This document shows, one piece after another, positions 14,678 to 25,845 of a stretch of DNA of 62,427 nt. The position numbers were made by a program, and so were the translations under genes. This DNA is from Brucella daejeonensis (GTDB lineage: Bacteria > Pseudomonadota > Alphaproteobacteria > Rhizobiales > Rhizobiaceae). The DNA lies in assembly GCF_014199265.1 (NCBI RefSeq), contig NZ_JACIJG010000018.1, positions 1 through 62,427 on the forward strand, in the 5' to 3' direction. The notes under the pieces are model-generated. The model saw nothing but the letters and a program-made list of their open reading frames with translations. It did no database searches and was not told the DNA's origin. Position 1 is the stretch's first letter, and every line of letters starts with the position of its first letter.

Positions 14678-16495
14678 ATGACTAAACACGAGGCGGAACC
14701 GAACGCCGCGCAGACGCAAGCAACCAGTCATCCACGCGAAATGACCGGTGCGGAAATGGTGATCCAGGCCCTCATCGATCAGGGCGTGGAAAGCATTTTC
14801 GGCTATCCGGGCGGTGCGGTGCTTCCGATCTATGATGAACTGTTCCAGCAGGACAAGATTCAGCATGTTCTCGTGCGTCACGAACAGGGCGCGGGTCACG
14901 CTGCCGAAGGTTATGCCCGTTCCACTGGCAAGGTTGGCGTTATGCTCGTCACGTCTGGCCCAGGTGCTACCAATGCCGTCACGCCGCTTCAGGACGCGCT
15001 GATGGATTCCATTCCACTGGTCTGCATCTCCGGTCAGGTTCCGACCACATTGATCGGTTCGGACGGTTTTCAGGAAGCCGATACGGTCGGCATCACGCGT
15101 CCTTGCACCAAGCATAACTGGCTGGTGAAGGACGTGAACGATCTCGCCCGCGTTCTGCATGAAGCTTTCCATGTCGCTTCTACCGGTCGTCCCGGCCCGG
15201 TTCTGGTCGATATCCCGAAGGACATTCAGTTTGCCACGGGCATTTATACGCCCCCTGAAACCAGCCCGCGCACCAGCTACCGTCCCGTTCTCGACGGCGA
15301 AGCGCTGGCTATTTCGGAGGCTGTTCACCTGCTCGTCAATGCAAAGAAGCCTGTCATCTATTCCGGCGGCGGCGTGATCAATTCCGGCCCGGCAGCGTCG
15401 CGTCTGCTGCGCGAACTGGTTGAACTGGGCAATTTCCCGATCACCTCCACGCTGATGGGGCTTGGCGCTTATCCGGCTTCGGGCAAGAACTGGCTCGGCA
15501 TGCTCGGCATGCACGGCACCTATGAAGCCAATATGACCATGCATGATTGCGATGTCATGCTGTGCGTCGGCGCGCGTTTCGACGACCGTATCACCGGTCG
15601 TCTCAATGCGTTTGCGCCCAATTCCAAGAAGATCCATATCGATATCGACCCGTCCTCGATCAACAAGAATGTCCGTGTCGATGTTCCGATCGTTGGCGAC
15701 GTCACCCATGTTCTGGAAGATATTGTTCGCCAGTTCCGCGCCTCAGAAAAGAAGCCGGAAAAGCACGCCATCAACGCCTGGTGGGAGCAGATCGAGCGCT
15801 GGCGCGCCCGCAATTCGCTGGCTTATGCGCCGAATAAAGACGTCATCATGCCGCAATATGCCATTGAGCGTCTTTATGAACTGACCAAGGATCGCGACAC
15901 CTATATCACCACTGAAGTTGGCCAGCACCAGATGTGGGCGGCGCAGTTCTTCGGCTTCGAACAGCCGAACCGCTGGCTGACGTCCGGCGGTCTGGGCACA
16001 ATGGGGTACGGCCTGCCGGCGGCGCTTGGCGTGCAGATCGCGCATCCGGGTTCGCTGGTCATCGATATTGCCGGTGACGCATCAATCCAGATGTGTATTC
16101 AGGAAATGTCGGCGGCCATCCAGCACAATGCGCCGATCAAGATCTTCATCCTGAACAATCAATATATGGGCATGGTGCGCCAGTGGCAGCAATTGCTGCA
16201 TGGCAACCGTCTGTCGCATTCCTATACGGAAGCGATGCCGGATTTCGTCAAGCTGGCGGAAGCCTATGGGGCGCATGGTATTCGCTGCGAAAAACCGGGC
16301 GATCTCGATGCGGCCATTCAGGAAATGATCGACATCGACAAGCCGGTGATTTTCGATTGCCGTGTTGCCAATCTCGCAAACTGCTTCCCGATGATCCCGT
16401 CCGGCAAGGCGCATAATGAAATGCTGCTGCCCGACGAGGCCACCGACGAAGCTGTCGCCAATGCCATCGACGCCAAGGGCCGCGCGCTGGTCTGA
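14678..16495 (+). CDS. ilvB: Acetolactate synthase large (catalytic) subunit
   Basis: This enzyme condenses pyruvate with pyruvate or 2-oxobutyrate, the first common step to valine, leucine and isoleucine. The 605-residue protein has a poorly conserved 20-residue N-terminus. It then has EMTGAEMVIQALIDQGVE, the thiamine-diphosphate Glu69 in VLVRHEQGAGHAAEGYAR, a central FAD-binding region, and the C-terminal metal/ThDP motif starting GDASIQM. It is 17 bp from ilvH and under the upstream attenuator. It could equally be named ilvI. Confidence 0.96.
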   Translation: MTKHEAEPNAAQTQATSHPREMTGAEMVIQALIDQGVESIFGYPGGAVLPIYDELFQQDKIQHVLVRHEQGAGHAAEGYARSTGKVGVMLVTSGPGATNAVTPLQDALMDSIPLVCISGQVPTTLIGSDGFQEADTVGITRPCTKHNWLVKDVNDLARVLHEAFHVASTGRPGPVLVDIPKDIQFATGIYTPPETSPRTSYRPVLDGEALAISEAVHLLVNAKKPVIYSGGGVINSGPAASRLLRELVELGNFPITSTLMGLGAYPASGKNWLGMLGMHGTYEANMTMHDCDVMLCVGARFDDRITGRLNAFAPNSKKIHIDIDPSSINKNVRVDVPIVGDVTHVLEDIVRQFRASEKKPEKHAINAWWEQIERWRARNSLAYAPNKDVIMPQYAIERLYELTKDRDTYITTEVGQHQMWAAQFFGFEQPNRWLTSGGLGTMGYGLPAALGVQIAHPGSLVIDIAGDASIQMCIQEMSAAIQHNAPIKIFILNNQYMGMVRQWQQLLHGNRLSHSYTEAMPDFVKLAEAYGAHGIRCEKPGDLDAAIQEMIDIDKPVIFDCRVANLANCFPMIPSGKAHNEMLLPDEATDEAVANAIDAKGRALV

Positions 16496-16512
16496 CCGGA
16501 AGGAATAGAAAC

Positions 16513-17085
16513 ATGAACGCACAAAACCTAGCCTCCGGATCGGCTTATTTTATTGCTGCCGAAACCCAGACGCCTGAAACTCATACGCTTGCCGTGCTTG
16601 TCGATAACGAGCCGGGCGTCCTCGCTCGTGTGATCGGTCTTTTTTCCGGTCGCGGTTACAATATCGAAAGCCTGACGGTTTCTGAAACCGAACACGAAAA
16701 GCATCTGTCGCGCATCACCATCGTCACACGCGGCACGCCGCATGTGCTCGACCAGATCCGCCATCAGCTGGAACGCATCGTGCCGGTTCATCGCGTGGTG
16801 GATTTGAGCCACCGCGCTACCGAGCTTGGCCATGATCGTCCGATCGAGCGTGAACTGGCGCTCATCAAGGTGGCGGGGAAGGGCGAGGCACGTGCCGAGG
16901 TGCTGCGTCTCACGGATGCGTTCCACGCAAGGATCGCGGATGCGACGACCGAGCATTTCATCGTGGAGATTACCGGCAAGACGGCAAAGATCGACCAGTT
17001 CATCACCATCATGAAGCCGCTCGGTTTGGTCGAAATCTGCCGCACCGGTGTTGCCGCGATGAATCGCGGCCCGGAAGGCATGTAA
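16513..17085 (+). CDS. ilvH: Acetolactate synthase small (regulatory) subunit
   Basis: This 190-residue subunit binds valine for feedback inhibition and activates the catalytic subunit. It has an N-terminal ACT domain (about residues 24-100: LAVLVDNEPGVLARVIGLFSG and the following NIESLTV) and the C-terminal small-subunit domain (LALIKVAGKGEARAEV). The first 20 residues are a non-conserved extension. It is translated from the same transcript as ilvB and followed by a strong terminator. Confidence 0.95.
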   Translation: MNAQNLASGSAYFIAAETQTPETHTLAVLVDNEPGVLARVIGLFSGRGYNIESLTVSETEHEKHLSRITIVTRGTPHVLDQIRHQLERIVPVHRVVDLSHRATELGHDRPIERELALIKVAGKGEARAEVLRLTDAFHARIADATTEHFIVEITGKTAKIDQFITIMKPLGLVEICRTGVAAMNRGPEGM

Positions 17086-17153
17086 CCCGGAACTTTCGGG
17101 CCGGACGGATTTTGTGTCCGTCATAAAGGAGCCGCGAGAGGTACAATATCATC

Positions 17154-17190
17154 AAAAACCGGCACAATGTTTCGATTGTGCCGGTTTTTT
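17154..17190 (+). terminator. Intrinsic terminator of the ilv operon
   Basis: AAAAACCGGCACAAT and ATTGTGCCGGTTTTT form a perfect 15-bp stem with loop GTTTCG. It can work in either direction. Confidence 0.93.
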
Positions 17191-17228
17191 ATTGAGCTAA
17201 TTTGTCCCTGTAAATCGGGGCCAATCAG

Positions 17229-17828
17229 ATGACTTTGGAAATATTTCTGGCGCTTTTTATCTTCGCCTTTGTTTCGTCCGTTACGCCGGGGCCAAACAAT
17301 CTCATGCTTCTCGCATCGGGCGTTAATTTCGGTTTCCGTCGCACTATTCCGCATATGCTGGGCATTGGTGTCGGGTTCTTCGTTCTGCTGATGGCGATAG
17401 GATTCGGCCTTGGTGCGCTGCTCGAAACGGTGCCGTCATTCTACGCGATCCTGAAATTCGCTGGCGGCGCCTATATGCTTTATCTCGCCTGGAAAATAGC
17501 CACGTCGCGCTCCATTGGCGAGACTGGAGAATCTGGAAAAGGCCAACCGATGACCTTCCTTCAGGCCGCAGCCTTCCAATGGGTCAATCCGAAGGCATGG
17601 GTCATGGCCGTGACGGGCATTGCCACTTATGCCAGCCATGACAACTATTATGTCGCTGTTCTTCTGGTGAGCGTCGCTTTTGCAATTGTAAACCTGCCGA
17701 GCGTGTCGGTCTGGGCGGGGTTTGGAACATTGCTGCGTAACTGGCTGTCCGATCCCGTACGGCTGAGATGGTTCAATATCGTGATGGCCTTGCTGCTTGT
17801 CTTCAGCCTGTGGCCGATGTTGAAATGA
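17229..17828 (+). CDS. LysE/RhtB-family amino acid exporter
   Basis: This 199-residue inner-membrane protein has five to six predicted helices. It carries the family motif SSVTPGPNNLMLLASG near the N-terminus and WVNPKAWVMAV in the middle. Members export lysine, threonine, homoserine or similar amino acids; the substrate here is not fixed. A threonine/serine dehydratase gene starts 14 bp later, so the pair may together relieve excess of a hydroxy amino acid (inference). Confidence 0.9.
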   Translation: MTLEIFLALFIFAFVSSVTPGPNNLMLLASGVNFGFRRTIPHMLGIGVGFFVLLMAIGFGLGALLETVPSFYAILKFAGGAYMLYLAWKIATSRSIGETGESGKGQPMTFLQAAAFQWVNPKAWVMAVTGIATYASHDNYYVAVLLVSVAFAIVNLPSVSVWAGFGTLLRNWLSDPVRLRWFNIVMALLLVFSLWPMLK

Positions 17829-17842
17829 TAATGGAGGAAATG

Positions 17843-18811
17843 ATGACCAAGCTTCCAACCTATGAAGATGTAATCTCCGCCGCAAGGCGGATCGAAGGTT
17901 ATGCCCACCACACACCGGTCTTCACGTCCTCGACCGTCGACCGGGAAACAAGCGCCCAGTTTTTCTTCAAATGCGAGAATTTCCAGCGTGTTGGCGCTTT
18001 CAAGTTTCGTGGGGCGTTCAACGCTCTGTCACGGTTCACGGATGAACAGAAAACGCGCGGTGTGCTGGCTTTTTCGTCCGGCAATCACGCGCAGGCAATC
18101 GCTCTTGCGGCAAAACTGCTTGGTATCGGCGCGACCATCATCATGCCTGAGGATGCGCCGTTCACCAAGCTTGAGGCGACACGAGGTTATGGTGCGCGGG
18201 TCGTGACCTATAACCGTTACGAAGAAGACAGGGACGTTATTTCCACGCGGCTTGCCGAGGAGGGCGGCCTGACGCTCATTCCGCCGTTTAACCATCCGGA
18301 TATTATCGCAGGGCAGGGAACAGCGGCCAAGGAACTGATAGAAGAAGCCGGGCCGCTCGATGCGCTCTTCGTTTGTCTTGGTGGTGGAGGATTGCTGGCC
18401 GGTTGTGCCCTGGCGGCAAAGGCACTGAGTCCGGAATGTGAGGTTTACGGGGTTGAACCCGAGGCCGGGAATGATGGCCAGCAATCGTTGCGTTCCGGCA
18501 AGATCGTGCATATCGATGTGCCGAGGACCTTGGCTGACGGAGCGCAGACGCAGGCTTTGGGCGATATGACGTTCGCGATCATCCGCGAAACGGTTCGCGA
18601 TATTCTGGCCGTCAGCGATGACGAACTGGTGGACGCGATGAAGTTTTATGCGAGCCGGATGAAAATGGTGGTGGAGCCGACCGGCTGTCTTTCCTTTGCG
18701 GGCGCGCGGCAGATGGCGGAGTCGCTCAGGGGCAAGCGTGTCGGCGTTATTGTCAGCGGTGGTAATGTGGATCTCGCCAGATTCGCCGCATTGATAAGCA
18801 AAGGCGTTTGA
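17843..18811 (+). CDS. Threonine/serine dehydratase (PLP fold type II)
   Basis: This 322-residue enzyme should deaminate threonine or serine, or a related hydroxy amino acid such as hydroxyaspartate. The PLP lysine lies in GAFKFRGAFNAL, the substrate loop is SSGNHAQAIALAAKLLG, and the phosphate-binding glycine loop is GGGGLLAG. There is no C-terminal ACT-like regulatory domain, so it is the catabolic or serine-racemase-like type rather than biosynthetic IlvA. The start follows GGAGG; an ATG one codon earlier and longer forms overlapping the exporter gene are less likely. Confidence 0.9.
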   Translation: MTKLPTYEDVISAARRIEGYAHHTPVFTSSTVDRETSAQFFFKCENFQRVGAFKFRGAFNALSRFTDEQKTRGVLAFSSGNHAQAIALAAKLLGIGATIIMPEDAPFTKLEATRGYGARVVTYNRYEEDRDVISTRLAEEGGLTLIPPFNHPDIIAGQGTAAKELIEEAGPLDALFVCLGGGGLLAGCALAAKALSPECEVYGVEPEAGNDGQQSLRSGKIVHIDVPRTLADGAQTQALGDMTFAIIRETVRDILAVSDDELVDAMKFYASRMKMVVEPTGCLSFAGARQMAESLRGKRVGVIVSGGNVDLARFAALISKGV

Positions 18812-18859
18812 TCAGGGTTTGATCTTGTTTTCGGGGCGCGAATCCTGTCTGAAGGGAAG

Positions 18860-19981
18860 ATGCAGTTTTCACCGGAACAGGATCAGGCGCTGAAAGCCGT
18901 GGGGCAGTGGCTCAAAGGCGGTCGCAGCCCTATTTTCAGATTGTTCGGCTATGCGGGTACGGGCAAGACGACGCTCGCCCGCTATTTTGCCGAGCATGTG
19001 GATGGCGATGTGCAGTTTGCTGCCTTCACCGGAAAGGCGGCTCAGGTCCTTCGCTCAAAGGGCGCCAACAATGCCCGCACGCTCCATTCATTGATCTATC
19101 GCCCACGCGGCGAAGAGGCGATCGAAGATGAGACGACCGGCAAGACTTCCATAGCGCCGACATTCTCGCTCAACCGACAGAGTCCGGTCGCCAAGGCTGC
19201 GATGATTGTGGTCGATGAGTGCTCGATGGTCGATGAAGCGCTCGGGCGAGATTTGATGAGCTTCGGAACGCCTATTCTGGTTCTCGGCGATCCGGGACAG
19301 TTACCCCCGATTTCCGGTGGCGGCTTTTTTACCGAACATGAACCGGATTATCTCCTGACCGAAATTCATCGTCAGGCGCAGGATAACCCGATTATCCGCA
19401 TGGCACTGGATGTTCGCGAGGGACGTGAACTCGCCTATGGCGAATACGGTTCTGCCAGAATAATCGGGAAGAGCGAGGTCAATCAGGAGATCGTACTCGC
19501 TGCCGATCAGGTTCTGGTCGGCACGAACCGCACCAGGCGTCGCTACAATCAGCGCCTTCGGGAATTGAAAGGCTTCACCGCCGATTATCCGCAGGCGGGT
19601 GATAAGCTGGTTTGCTTGCGCAACGACCCGGCAAAGGGCTTGCTTAACGGATCGTTGTGGAAGGTGATGACTTCGTCCAAGGAAACCGTGAAACCTGGTA
19701 TCAATCTGCTTGTTTCACCGGAAGACGAAGATCGCGGTGTCGCCAAGATCAAACTGTTGAAGGCGCAGTTCGAGGATCCCGATACGGAAATTCCGTGGCA
19801 GACAAAAAAACGCTACGACGATTTCGACTATGGTTATGCGCTGACGGTTCACAAGGCGCAGGGTTCGCAGTGGGATGAAGTTGTGCTTTTCGACGAGAGC
19901 TTTGCGTTTCGTGACACGCGGGAGCGCTGGCTCTATACGGCGATTACCCGCGCGGCCGAACGCCTGACGATTGTGAAATAG
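18860..19981 (+). CDS. RecD-like ATP-dependent DNA helicase
   Basis: This 373-residue superfamily 1 helicase has Walker A GYAGTGKTTLARYF at about residues 31-44, Walker B VVDECSMVDEAL, motif III LVLGDPGQLPPISGGGFF, and a C-terminal UvrD_C_2 segment with ALTVHKAQGSQWDEVVLFDE. It is much shorter than RecD or RecD2 and lacks their N-terminal domains, as in the small AAA_30 helicases of alphaproteobacteria and phages. Its stop directly abuts the stop of the convergent SpoIIAA-like gene. Probable role in DNA repair or recombination; the exact role is unknown. Confidence 0.9.
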   Translation: MQFSPEQDQALKAVGQWLKGGRSPIFRLFGYAGTGKTTLARYFAEHVDGDVQFAAFTGKAAQVLRSKGANNARTLHSLIYRPRGEEAIEDETTGKTSIAPTFSLNRQSPVAKAAMIVVDECSMVDEALGRDLMSFGTPILVLGDPGQLPPISGGGFFTEHEPDYLLTEIHRQAQDNPIIRMALDVREGRELAYGEYGSARIIGKSEVNQEIVLAADQVLVGTNRTRRRYNQRLRELKGFTADYPQAGDKLVCLRNDPAKGLLNGSLWKVMTSSKETVKPGINLLVSPEDEDRGVAKIKLLKAQFEDPDTEIPWQTKKRYDDFDYGYALTVHKAQGSQWDEVVLFDESFAFRDTRERWLYTAITRAAERLTIVK

Positions 19982-20383
19982 TCACGTCTCGACCGGGTGC
20001 GCGCTAAGCCATTCCCATGCTTCCCCTTCGTCACCCGCGTCAAAAGCGCGAAGCTCTATGGACAGGAATGGCTGCATGAGCGTGATGCCGGCCTGGACCC
20101 ATAAAGGACCTCCGATAATTGCATAACGGCGGAGTTTCTTCAGGGATTTGGAGCGCATGGAGAGCATGCTTTCGGAGAATGCGGACGTCCAGTCGAACCC
20201 TTCATAGCCGGTGAGGCGGATCAGGAGGTCGATTTCTTCGTGGGTTTCATATGCTGCGTCGAGGAGTCCGTAGAGGTTCTCCAGTGATGCGTCATCGAGA
20301 TGTCCTTCGATCGAAAAAGCGAAAACGTCGTCCCGGTCGGTTGGAATACGGCGAACGACGGGTATGTTCTCGTTTCGCATCAT
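19982..20383 (-). CDS. SpoIIAA-like (STAS-related) protein
   Basis: This 133-residue cytoplasmic protein resembles the SpoIIAA-like family, with a STAS fold: FAFSIEGHLDDASLENLYGLL, then IDLLIRLTGYEGFDW and RYAIIGGPLWVQAGITL. Family members are thought to bind hydrophobic ligands or membranes; the role is unproven. It starts with two ATGs in a row, either of which could be used. It is monocistronic and convergent with the helicase gene. Confidence 0.85.
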   Translation of the reverse strand: MMRNENIPVVRRIPTDRDDVFAFSIEGHLDDASLENLYGLLDAAYETHEEIDLLIRLTGYEGFDWTSAFSESMLSMRSKSLKKLRRYAIIGGPLWVQAGITLMQPFLSIELRAFDAGDEGEAWEWLSAHPVET

Positions 20384-20622
20384 CAGTCTCCGTTATTCTA
20401 TCCATGGCCAGTGAAACGTCTGAGCCGGGTTAAAGGTTGCGACCGGTTTCCGATTTGATACGGCGCGAAAGACTGGCTCAAAGCCGGTCGACTGCGCCTA
20501 CGGCGATACCGGAAATATGTCTGTTGTCGCGGCTGGGGATTGCGTTCCCGATGTGACGGCAAGACACTCACATTTTTCCGTTTTCGGCGCTATAAAGCAG
20601 AACATTCATCCGGGAGCTTCCA

Positions 20623-21363
20623 ATGTCTGCGAAATTATCGGTCAATCTCAACGCAATAGCCATGCTGCGAAATCGGCGCGATCTGCCGTGGCCGAGCGTG
20701 ACCGGCCTGGGGCGCGCAGCCCTTGCCGCAGGGGCGGCGGGACTGACCGTGCATCCGCGTCCCGACCAGCGCCATATCCGTTTTTCCGATCTGGGGGATA
20801 TCCGCGCTCTGATCGATGACGAATTTCCTCGGGCTGAATTTAATATCGAAGGTTTTCCAAGCGACGCTTTTCTCGATCTTGTCGAGAAGCATCAGCCGGA
20901 GCAGGTAACGCTGGTGCCGGACGATCCCATGCAGGCAACGTCCGACCATGGCTGGGATTTCACGTCGAAGGCCGATTTTCTGGCGCCCGTCGTCGAGCGT
21001 CTCAAGCGAGGTGGTATGCGGGTGTCGCTCTTCGCCGATCCTGACCCGCTCGGTTATGACCGGGCAAAGGCCATCGGCGCCGACCGGTTGGAGTTTTATA
21101 CCGGCCCTTACGGTGCGACCTACGACGATCCGGCGGCGGCTGCACGCGAACTGGAACGTCTGGAAAAGGCCGCTACAGCGGCAACGGCTCTGGGGCTTGC
21201 CATCAATGCCGGACACGATCTTACGGTGGAGAATCTCCCTGCATTGGTGAAACGTGTTCCGCAACTCAGTGAAGTTTCAATCGGCCATGGATTAACAGCC
21301 GATGCCCTGATGTACGGGATGCCGGTCACGGTAAGCCGCTATATTGCTGCTTTGGCGGCATAA
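20623..21363 (+). CDS. pdxJ: Pyridoxine 5'-phosphate synthase
   Basis: PdxJ condenses aminoacetone-phosphate derivative and deoxyxylulose phosphate to pyridoxine phosphate, the last ring-forming step of DXP-dependent vitamin B6 synthesis. The 246-residue TIM barrel starts [14 protein letters not shown]. It has the active-site [33 protein letters not shown] and the C-terminal [16 protein letters not shown]. Many PLP enzymes lie nearby, but that is probably chance. The region 20384-20622 shows no gene that I can support. Confidence 0.95.
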   Translation: MSAKLSVNLNAIAMLRNRRDLPWPSVTGLGRAALAAGAAGLTVHPRPDQRHIRFSDLGDIRALIDDEFPRAEFNIEGFPSDAFLDLVEKHQPEQVTLVPDDPMQATSDHGWDFTSKADFLAPVVERLKRGGMRVSLFADPDPLGYDRAKAIGADRLEFYTGPYGATYDDPAAAARELERLEKAATAATALGLAINAGHDLTVENLPALVKRVPQLSEVSIGHGLTADALMYGMPVTVSRYIAALAA

Positions 21364-21515
21364 TAATGCTTCGATGCGTTTGATGCATGGCTCTGGCACA
21401 AGCTGTGCAAAAAGCGCATTTGCAATCGGGCGAGACTGGTTTTAGGCGTCCGCCACTATCGACACGATGCTTATGGCCAGAGTCAAATTGGGCAAAGCCG
21501 TGGCAAGGGGGTGCT

Positions 21516-21535
21516 ATTCGCAACTTTTTGCGAAT
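21516..21535. repeat. Hairpin in the region upstream of kup
   Basis: ATTCGCAA, loop CTTT, TTGCGAAT form a perfect 8-bp stem 73 bp before the kup start. It could be an operator or leader hairpin. No known potassium-sensing riboswitch is recognised in 21364-21608. Confidence 0.45.
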
Positions 21536-21608
21536 ACTCATATTATCTCAATCCGATCTCCGGTGATATCAGCCAATATAGTTTCAGGAAATTGCGAGGT
21601 GCCTGCAT

Positions 21609-23564
21609 ATGAGCGGTGAGCTAAATGGCAATGACCCAGCGGCGCAGGTTATGGTGCCTGCTGCTGGCGCTCCTGAAAATGTTCAGCTCACCGAGGATGA
21701 CGAGCATCATAACGAAAGCATGAAAACGCTGGTGCTCGGAGCGCTTGGTGTCGTCTATGGCGATATCGGCACAAGCCCCATCTATGCTTTCCGCGAGGCG
21801 CTTCATGCTGCCTCAAGCGACGGAAATCTTGTCCGCAGCGATATTCTTGGCGTCATCTCGCTGATTTTCTGGGCGCTGACACTGGTTGTAACGATCAAAT
21901 ATGTGTTGTTCGTTCTTCGGGCCGACAATAACGGAGAAGGCGGCATCCTTTCGCTGATGGCCCTCGTGAGAGCTGCCTTGAAAGGCAGGCCGGATCTGAT
22001 CCTGGCGGTCGGTATCTGCGGCGCGGCGCTTTTTTTCGGCGATGCGGTCATCACGCCAGCGATCTCGGTCCTGTCCGCAGTGGAAGGTCTGGAGATTGTC
22101 GCACCCGACCTGACGCCATTTGTCGTTCCGATAACCGTCGTCATTCTCGTTGCACTCTTCTCGGCGCAGAAGTTGGGTACCGGAAAGGTCGCCATTGTCT
22201 TCGGTCCCATCATGGGGCTGTGGTTTCTGGCGCTTGCGGCTTCCGGACTCTGGCACATTTTCGACGATCCAACCGTGATGGCGGCGCTGAATCCTTATTA
22301 CGCCGCGCGGTTTCTAACCGTTAGCCCCGGCACGGCCTTCATCACTGTCGGTGCCGTTTTCCTTGCCGTGACGGGCGCTGAAGCCCTATACGCCGATCTC
22401 GGTCATTTCGGGCGTAAACCCATCGTACGCGCATGGCTTTGGATCGTCTTTCCCAGCTTGCTGCTCAATTATTTCGGACAGGCCGCATTTATTCTCTCCC
22501 ATGGAGAGGCGGCTGCATTGCCGTTCTTCCAGATGATGCCGAGCTTTGCACTTCTGCCGATGGTGCTCTTGGCAACAGCCGCAACGGTAATCGCCAGCCA
22601 GGCGGTGATCACGGGGGCTTATTCCGTGACGCGTCAGGCGGTACAGCTCAATATCCTGCCGCGTCTTGAAATCCAGCATACGTCCGAAAAGCTGCACGGC
22701 CAGATCTATATTCCGCGTATCAACCTCCTCCTGGGACTTGCGGTGGTCATTCTGGTTCTGGGCTTCGAAAAATCCAGCAATCTGGCCGCTGCATACGGTA
22801 TCGCCGTTACCGGCAATATGGTGGTGACGACTGTGCTCCTCTATATCGTCATGACGCGTATCTGGAACTGGCGTGCAAGCCGCGCGCTGCCCGTTATTAT
22901 CGGTTTTCTCGTCATTGACGTGATGTTCTTCAGCGCCAATATCATCAAGGTTCATGAGGGTGGCTGGGCTTCGATCGGGATCGCGGCGATACTTGTTCTC
23001 ATCATGTGGACATGGGTGCGTGGTACGCGCCACCTCTTCCACAAAACGCGCAAGGCGGAAGTTCCGCTGGATCTCATCGTAGAGCAGATGGCGAAGCGTC
23101 CGCCAACAATCGTTCCGGGTACGGCCGTATTTCTGACGGGTGATCCTAAAAGTGCGCCGACCGCACTCATGCACAGCCTGAAGCATTATAAAGTCCTGCA
23201 CCAGAACAATGTGATACTGACGGTTGTGACCGCATCGAAACCATGGGTTTCCAGTGCCGACCGGGCGCGCATTTCCCAGTATAACGAGCGTTTCATGCAG
23301 GTGACTCTCACCTTCGGTTATATGCAGCAACCGAACATTCCGCGGGCATTGGGAATTTGCCGCAAGCTTGGCTGGAAGTTCGACATCATGACAACGTCAT
23401 TCTTCCTGTCGCGGCGTTCACTCAAGGCTTCCGCTCACTCCGGCTTGCCGCTCTGGCAAGACAAGCTGTTCATTCTTCTTGCCCGTACGGCATCGGATGC
23501 AACCGAATATTTCCAGATACCGACGGGACGCGTCGTGGAAATTGGAACGCAGGTGAACCTTTAA
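21609..23564 (+). CDS. kup: Kup-family potassium uptake protein
   Basis: This 651-residue inner-membrane transporter imports K+ with protons. After a soluble 35-residue N-terminus come LGVVYGDIGTSPIYAFREAL, the family signature, and about 12 membrane helices up to residue 480. A cytoplasmic C-terminal domain of about 170 residues follows and ends with FFLSRRSLKAS and EIGTQVNL. The start follows GAGGTG. An intrinsic terminator lies just after the gene. Confidence 0.95.
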   Translation: MSGELNGNDPAAQVMVPAAGAPENVQLTEDDEHHNESMKTLVLGALGVVYGDIGTSPIYAFREALHAASSDGNLVRSDILGVISLIFWALTLVVTIKYVLFVLRADNNGEGGILSLMALVRAALKGRPDLILAVGICGAALFFGDAVITPAISVLSAVEGLEIVAPDLTPFVVPITVVILVALFSAQKLGTGKVAIVFGPIMGLWFLALAASGLWHIFDDPTVMAALNPYYAARFLTVSPGTAFITVGAVFLAVTGAEALYADLGHFGRKPIVRAWLWIVFPSLLLNYFGQAAFILSHGEAAALPFFQMMPSFALLPMVLLATAATVIASQAVITGAYSVTRQAVQLNILPRLEIQHTSEKLHGQIYIPRINLLLGLAVVILVLGFEKSSNLAAAYGIAVTGNMVVTTVLLYIVMTRIWNWRASRALPVIIGFLVIDVMFFSANIIKVHEGGWASIGIAAILVLIMWTWVRGTRHLFHKTRKAEVPLDLIVEQMAKRPPTIVPGTAVFLTGDPKSAPTALMHSLKHYKVLHQNNVILTVVTASKPWVSSADRARISQYNERFMQVTLTFGYMQQPNIPRALGICRKLGWKFDIMTTSFFLSRRSLKASAHSGLPLWQDKLFILLARTASDATEYFQIPTGRVVEIGTQVNL

Positions 23565-23598
23565 TTTTGGGTAGAAACGGTCTCGACCGCGAAATTCG

Positions 23599-23642
23599 AA
23601 AAAGCGCTTTCCAGATACTCGGATTCGGAAAGTGCTTTTTTT
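23599..23642 (+). terminator. Intrinsic terminator of kup
   Basis: AAAAGCGCTTTCC and GGAAAGTGCTTTTTTT form a 12-13 bp stem with one wobble pair, followed by T residues. Confidence 0.85.
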
Positions 23643-23781
23643 GTTGATGACGCGGGCCGGGGGATAAGAGCGCCCGTTCTTGCGATACGGGGGCGCCGGG
23701 ATGCCAACGCTATCCGGGCCTTGGCAAAGCTGCGAAAACCCACTTGACCTCCTGCAAAACAATAATTAAGAAATAAGAACC

Positions 23782-23795
23782 GTACCGTACGGTAC
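23782..23795. promoter_or_regulatory. Palindromic operator of the TetR regulator
   Basis: GTACCGTACGGTAC is a perfect 14-bp palindrome, 19 bp before the regulator start codon and next to its ribosome site. This is the expected place for TetR autorepression. Confidence 0.65.
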
Positions 23796-23814
23796 AAAGT
23801 GGAGGGGAAGTTCT

Positions 23815-25531
<1,717 letters not shown>

Positions 25532-25558
25532 AGTCTTCCGGTTTCGTTATCCGGAAAA

Positions 25559-25590
25559 AAGGGGGCGTTTCGTGCGCCCCCTTAATAATT
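25559..25590 (+). terminator. Intrinsic terminator of ilvC
   Basis: AAGGGGGCG and CGCCCCCTT form a 9-bp stem with loop TTTCGTG, followed by AATAATT. The rest of 25584-25845 shows no gene that I can support; a short CCGTA/TACGG hairpin lies at 25809-25822. Confidence 0.85.
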
Positions 25591-25845
25591 GGTGTTTCGG
25601 CGGGGCTTTTGCTTGCACGCGCATCGCGAACGAAAAGAACCCGAACCCGGCATCAGATTTATCGTTTCGTGCACTTCCGGGCCCAAAACAATTTCGAATA
25701 TCTTTATTCCATAGAAGCATGGGAAAAGCTGTTCTCGTCTGTTGAAAAGTGCGCTAGAGCTTCACCACCAGTAGCTAAGTTTTGAGGAGGCTTGGCCACT
25801 ACAAACTCCGTAAATCTACGGATGGTCTAATTGAGGAGATTTCCC

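Noticed and set aside
14633..15709. 358-codon minus-strand frame opposite ilvB
   Set aside because: Antisense shadow of a well-recognised gene with high GC at third positions; His/Asp/Arg-rich protein with no motifs.
22386..23330. 314-codon minus-strand frame opposite kup
   Set aside because: Antisense shadow; composition rich in His, Arg and Asp typical of reversed codons.
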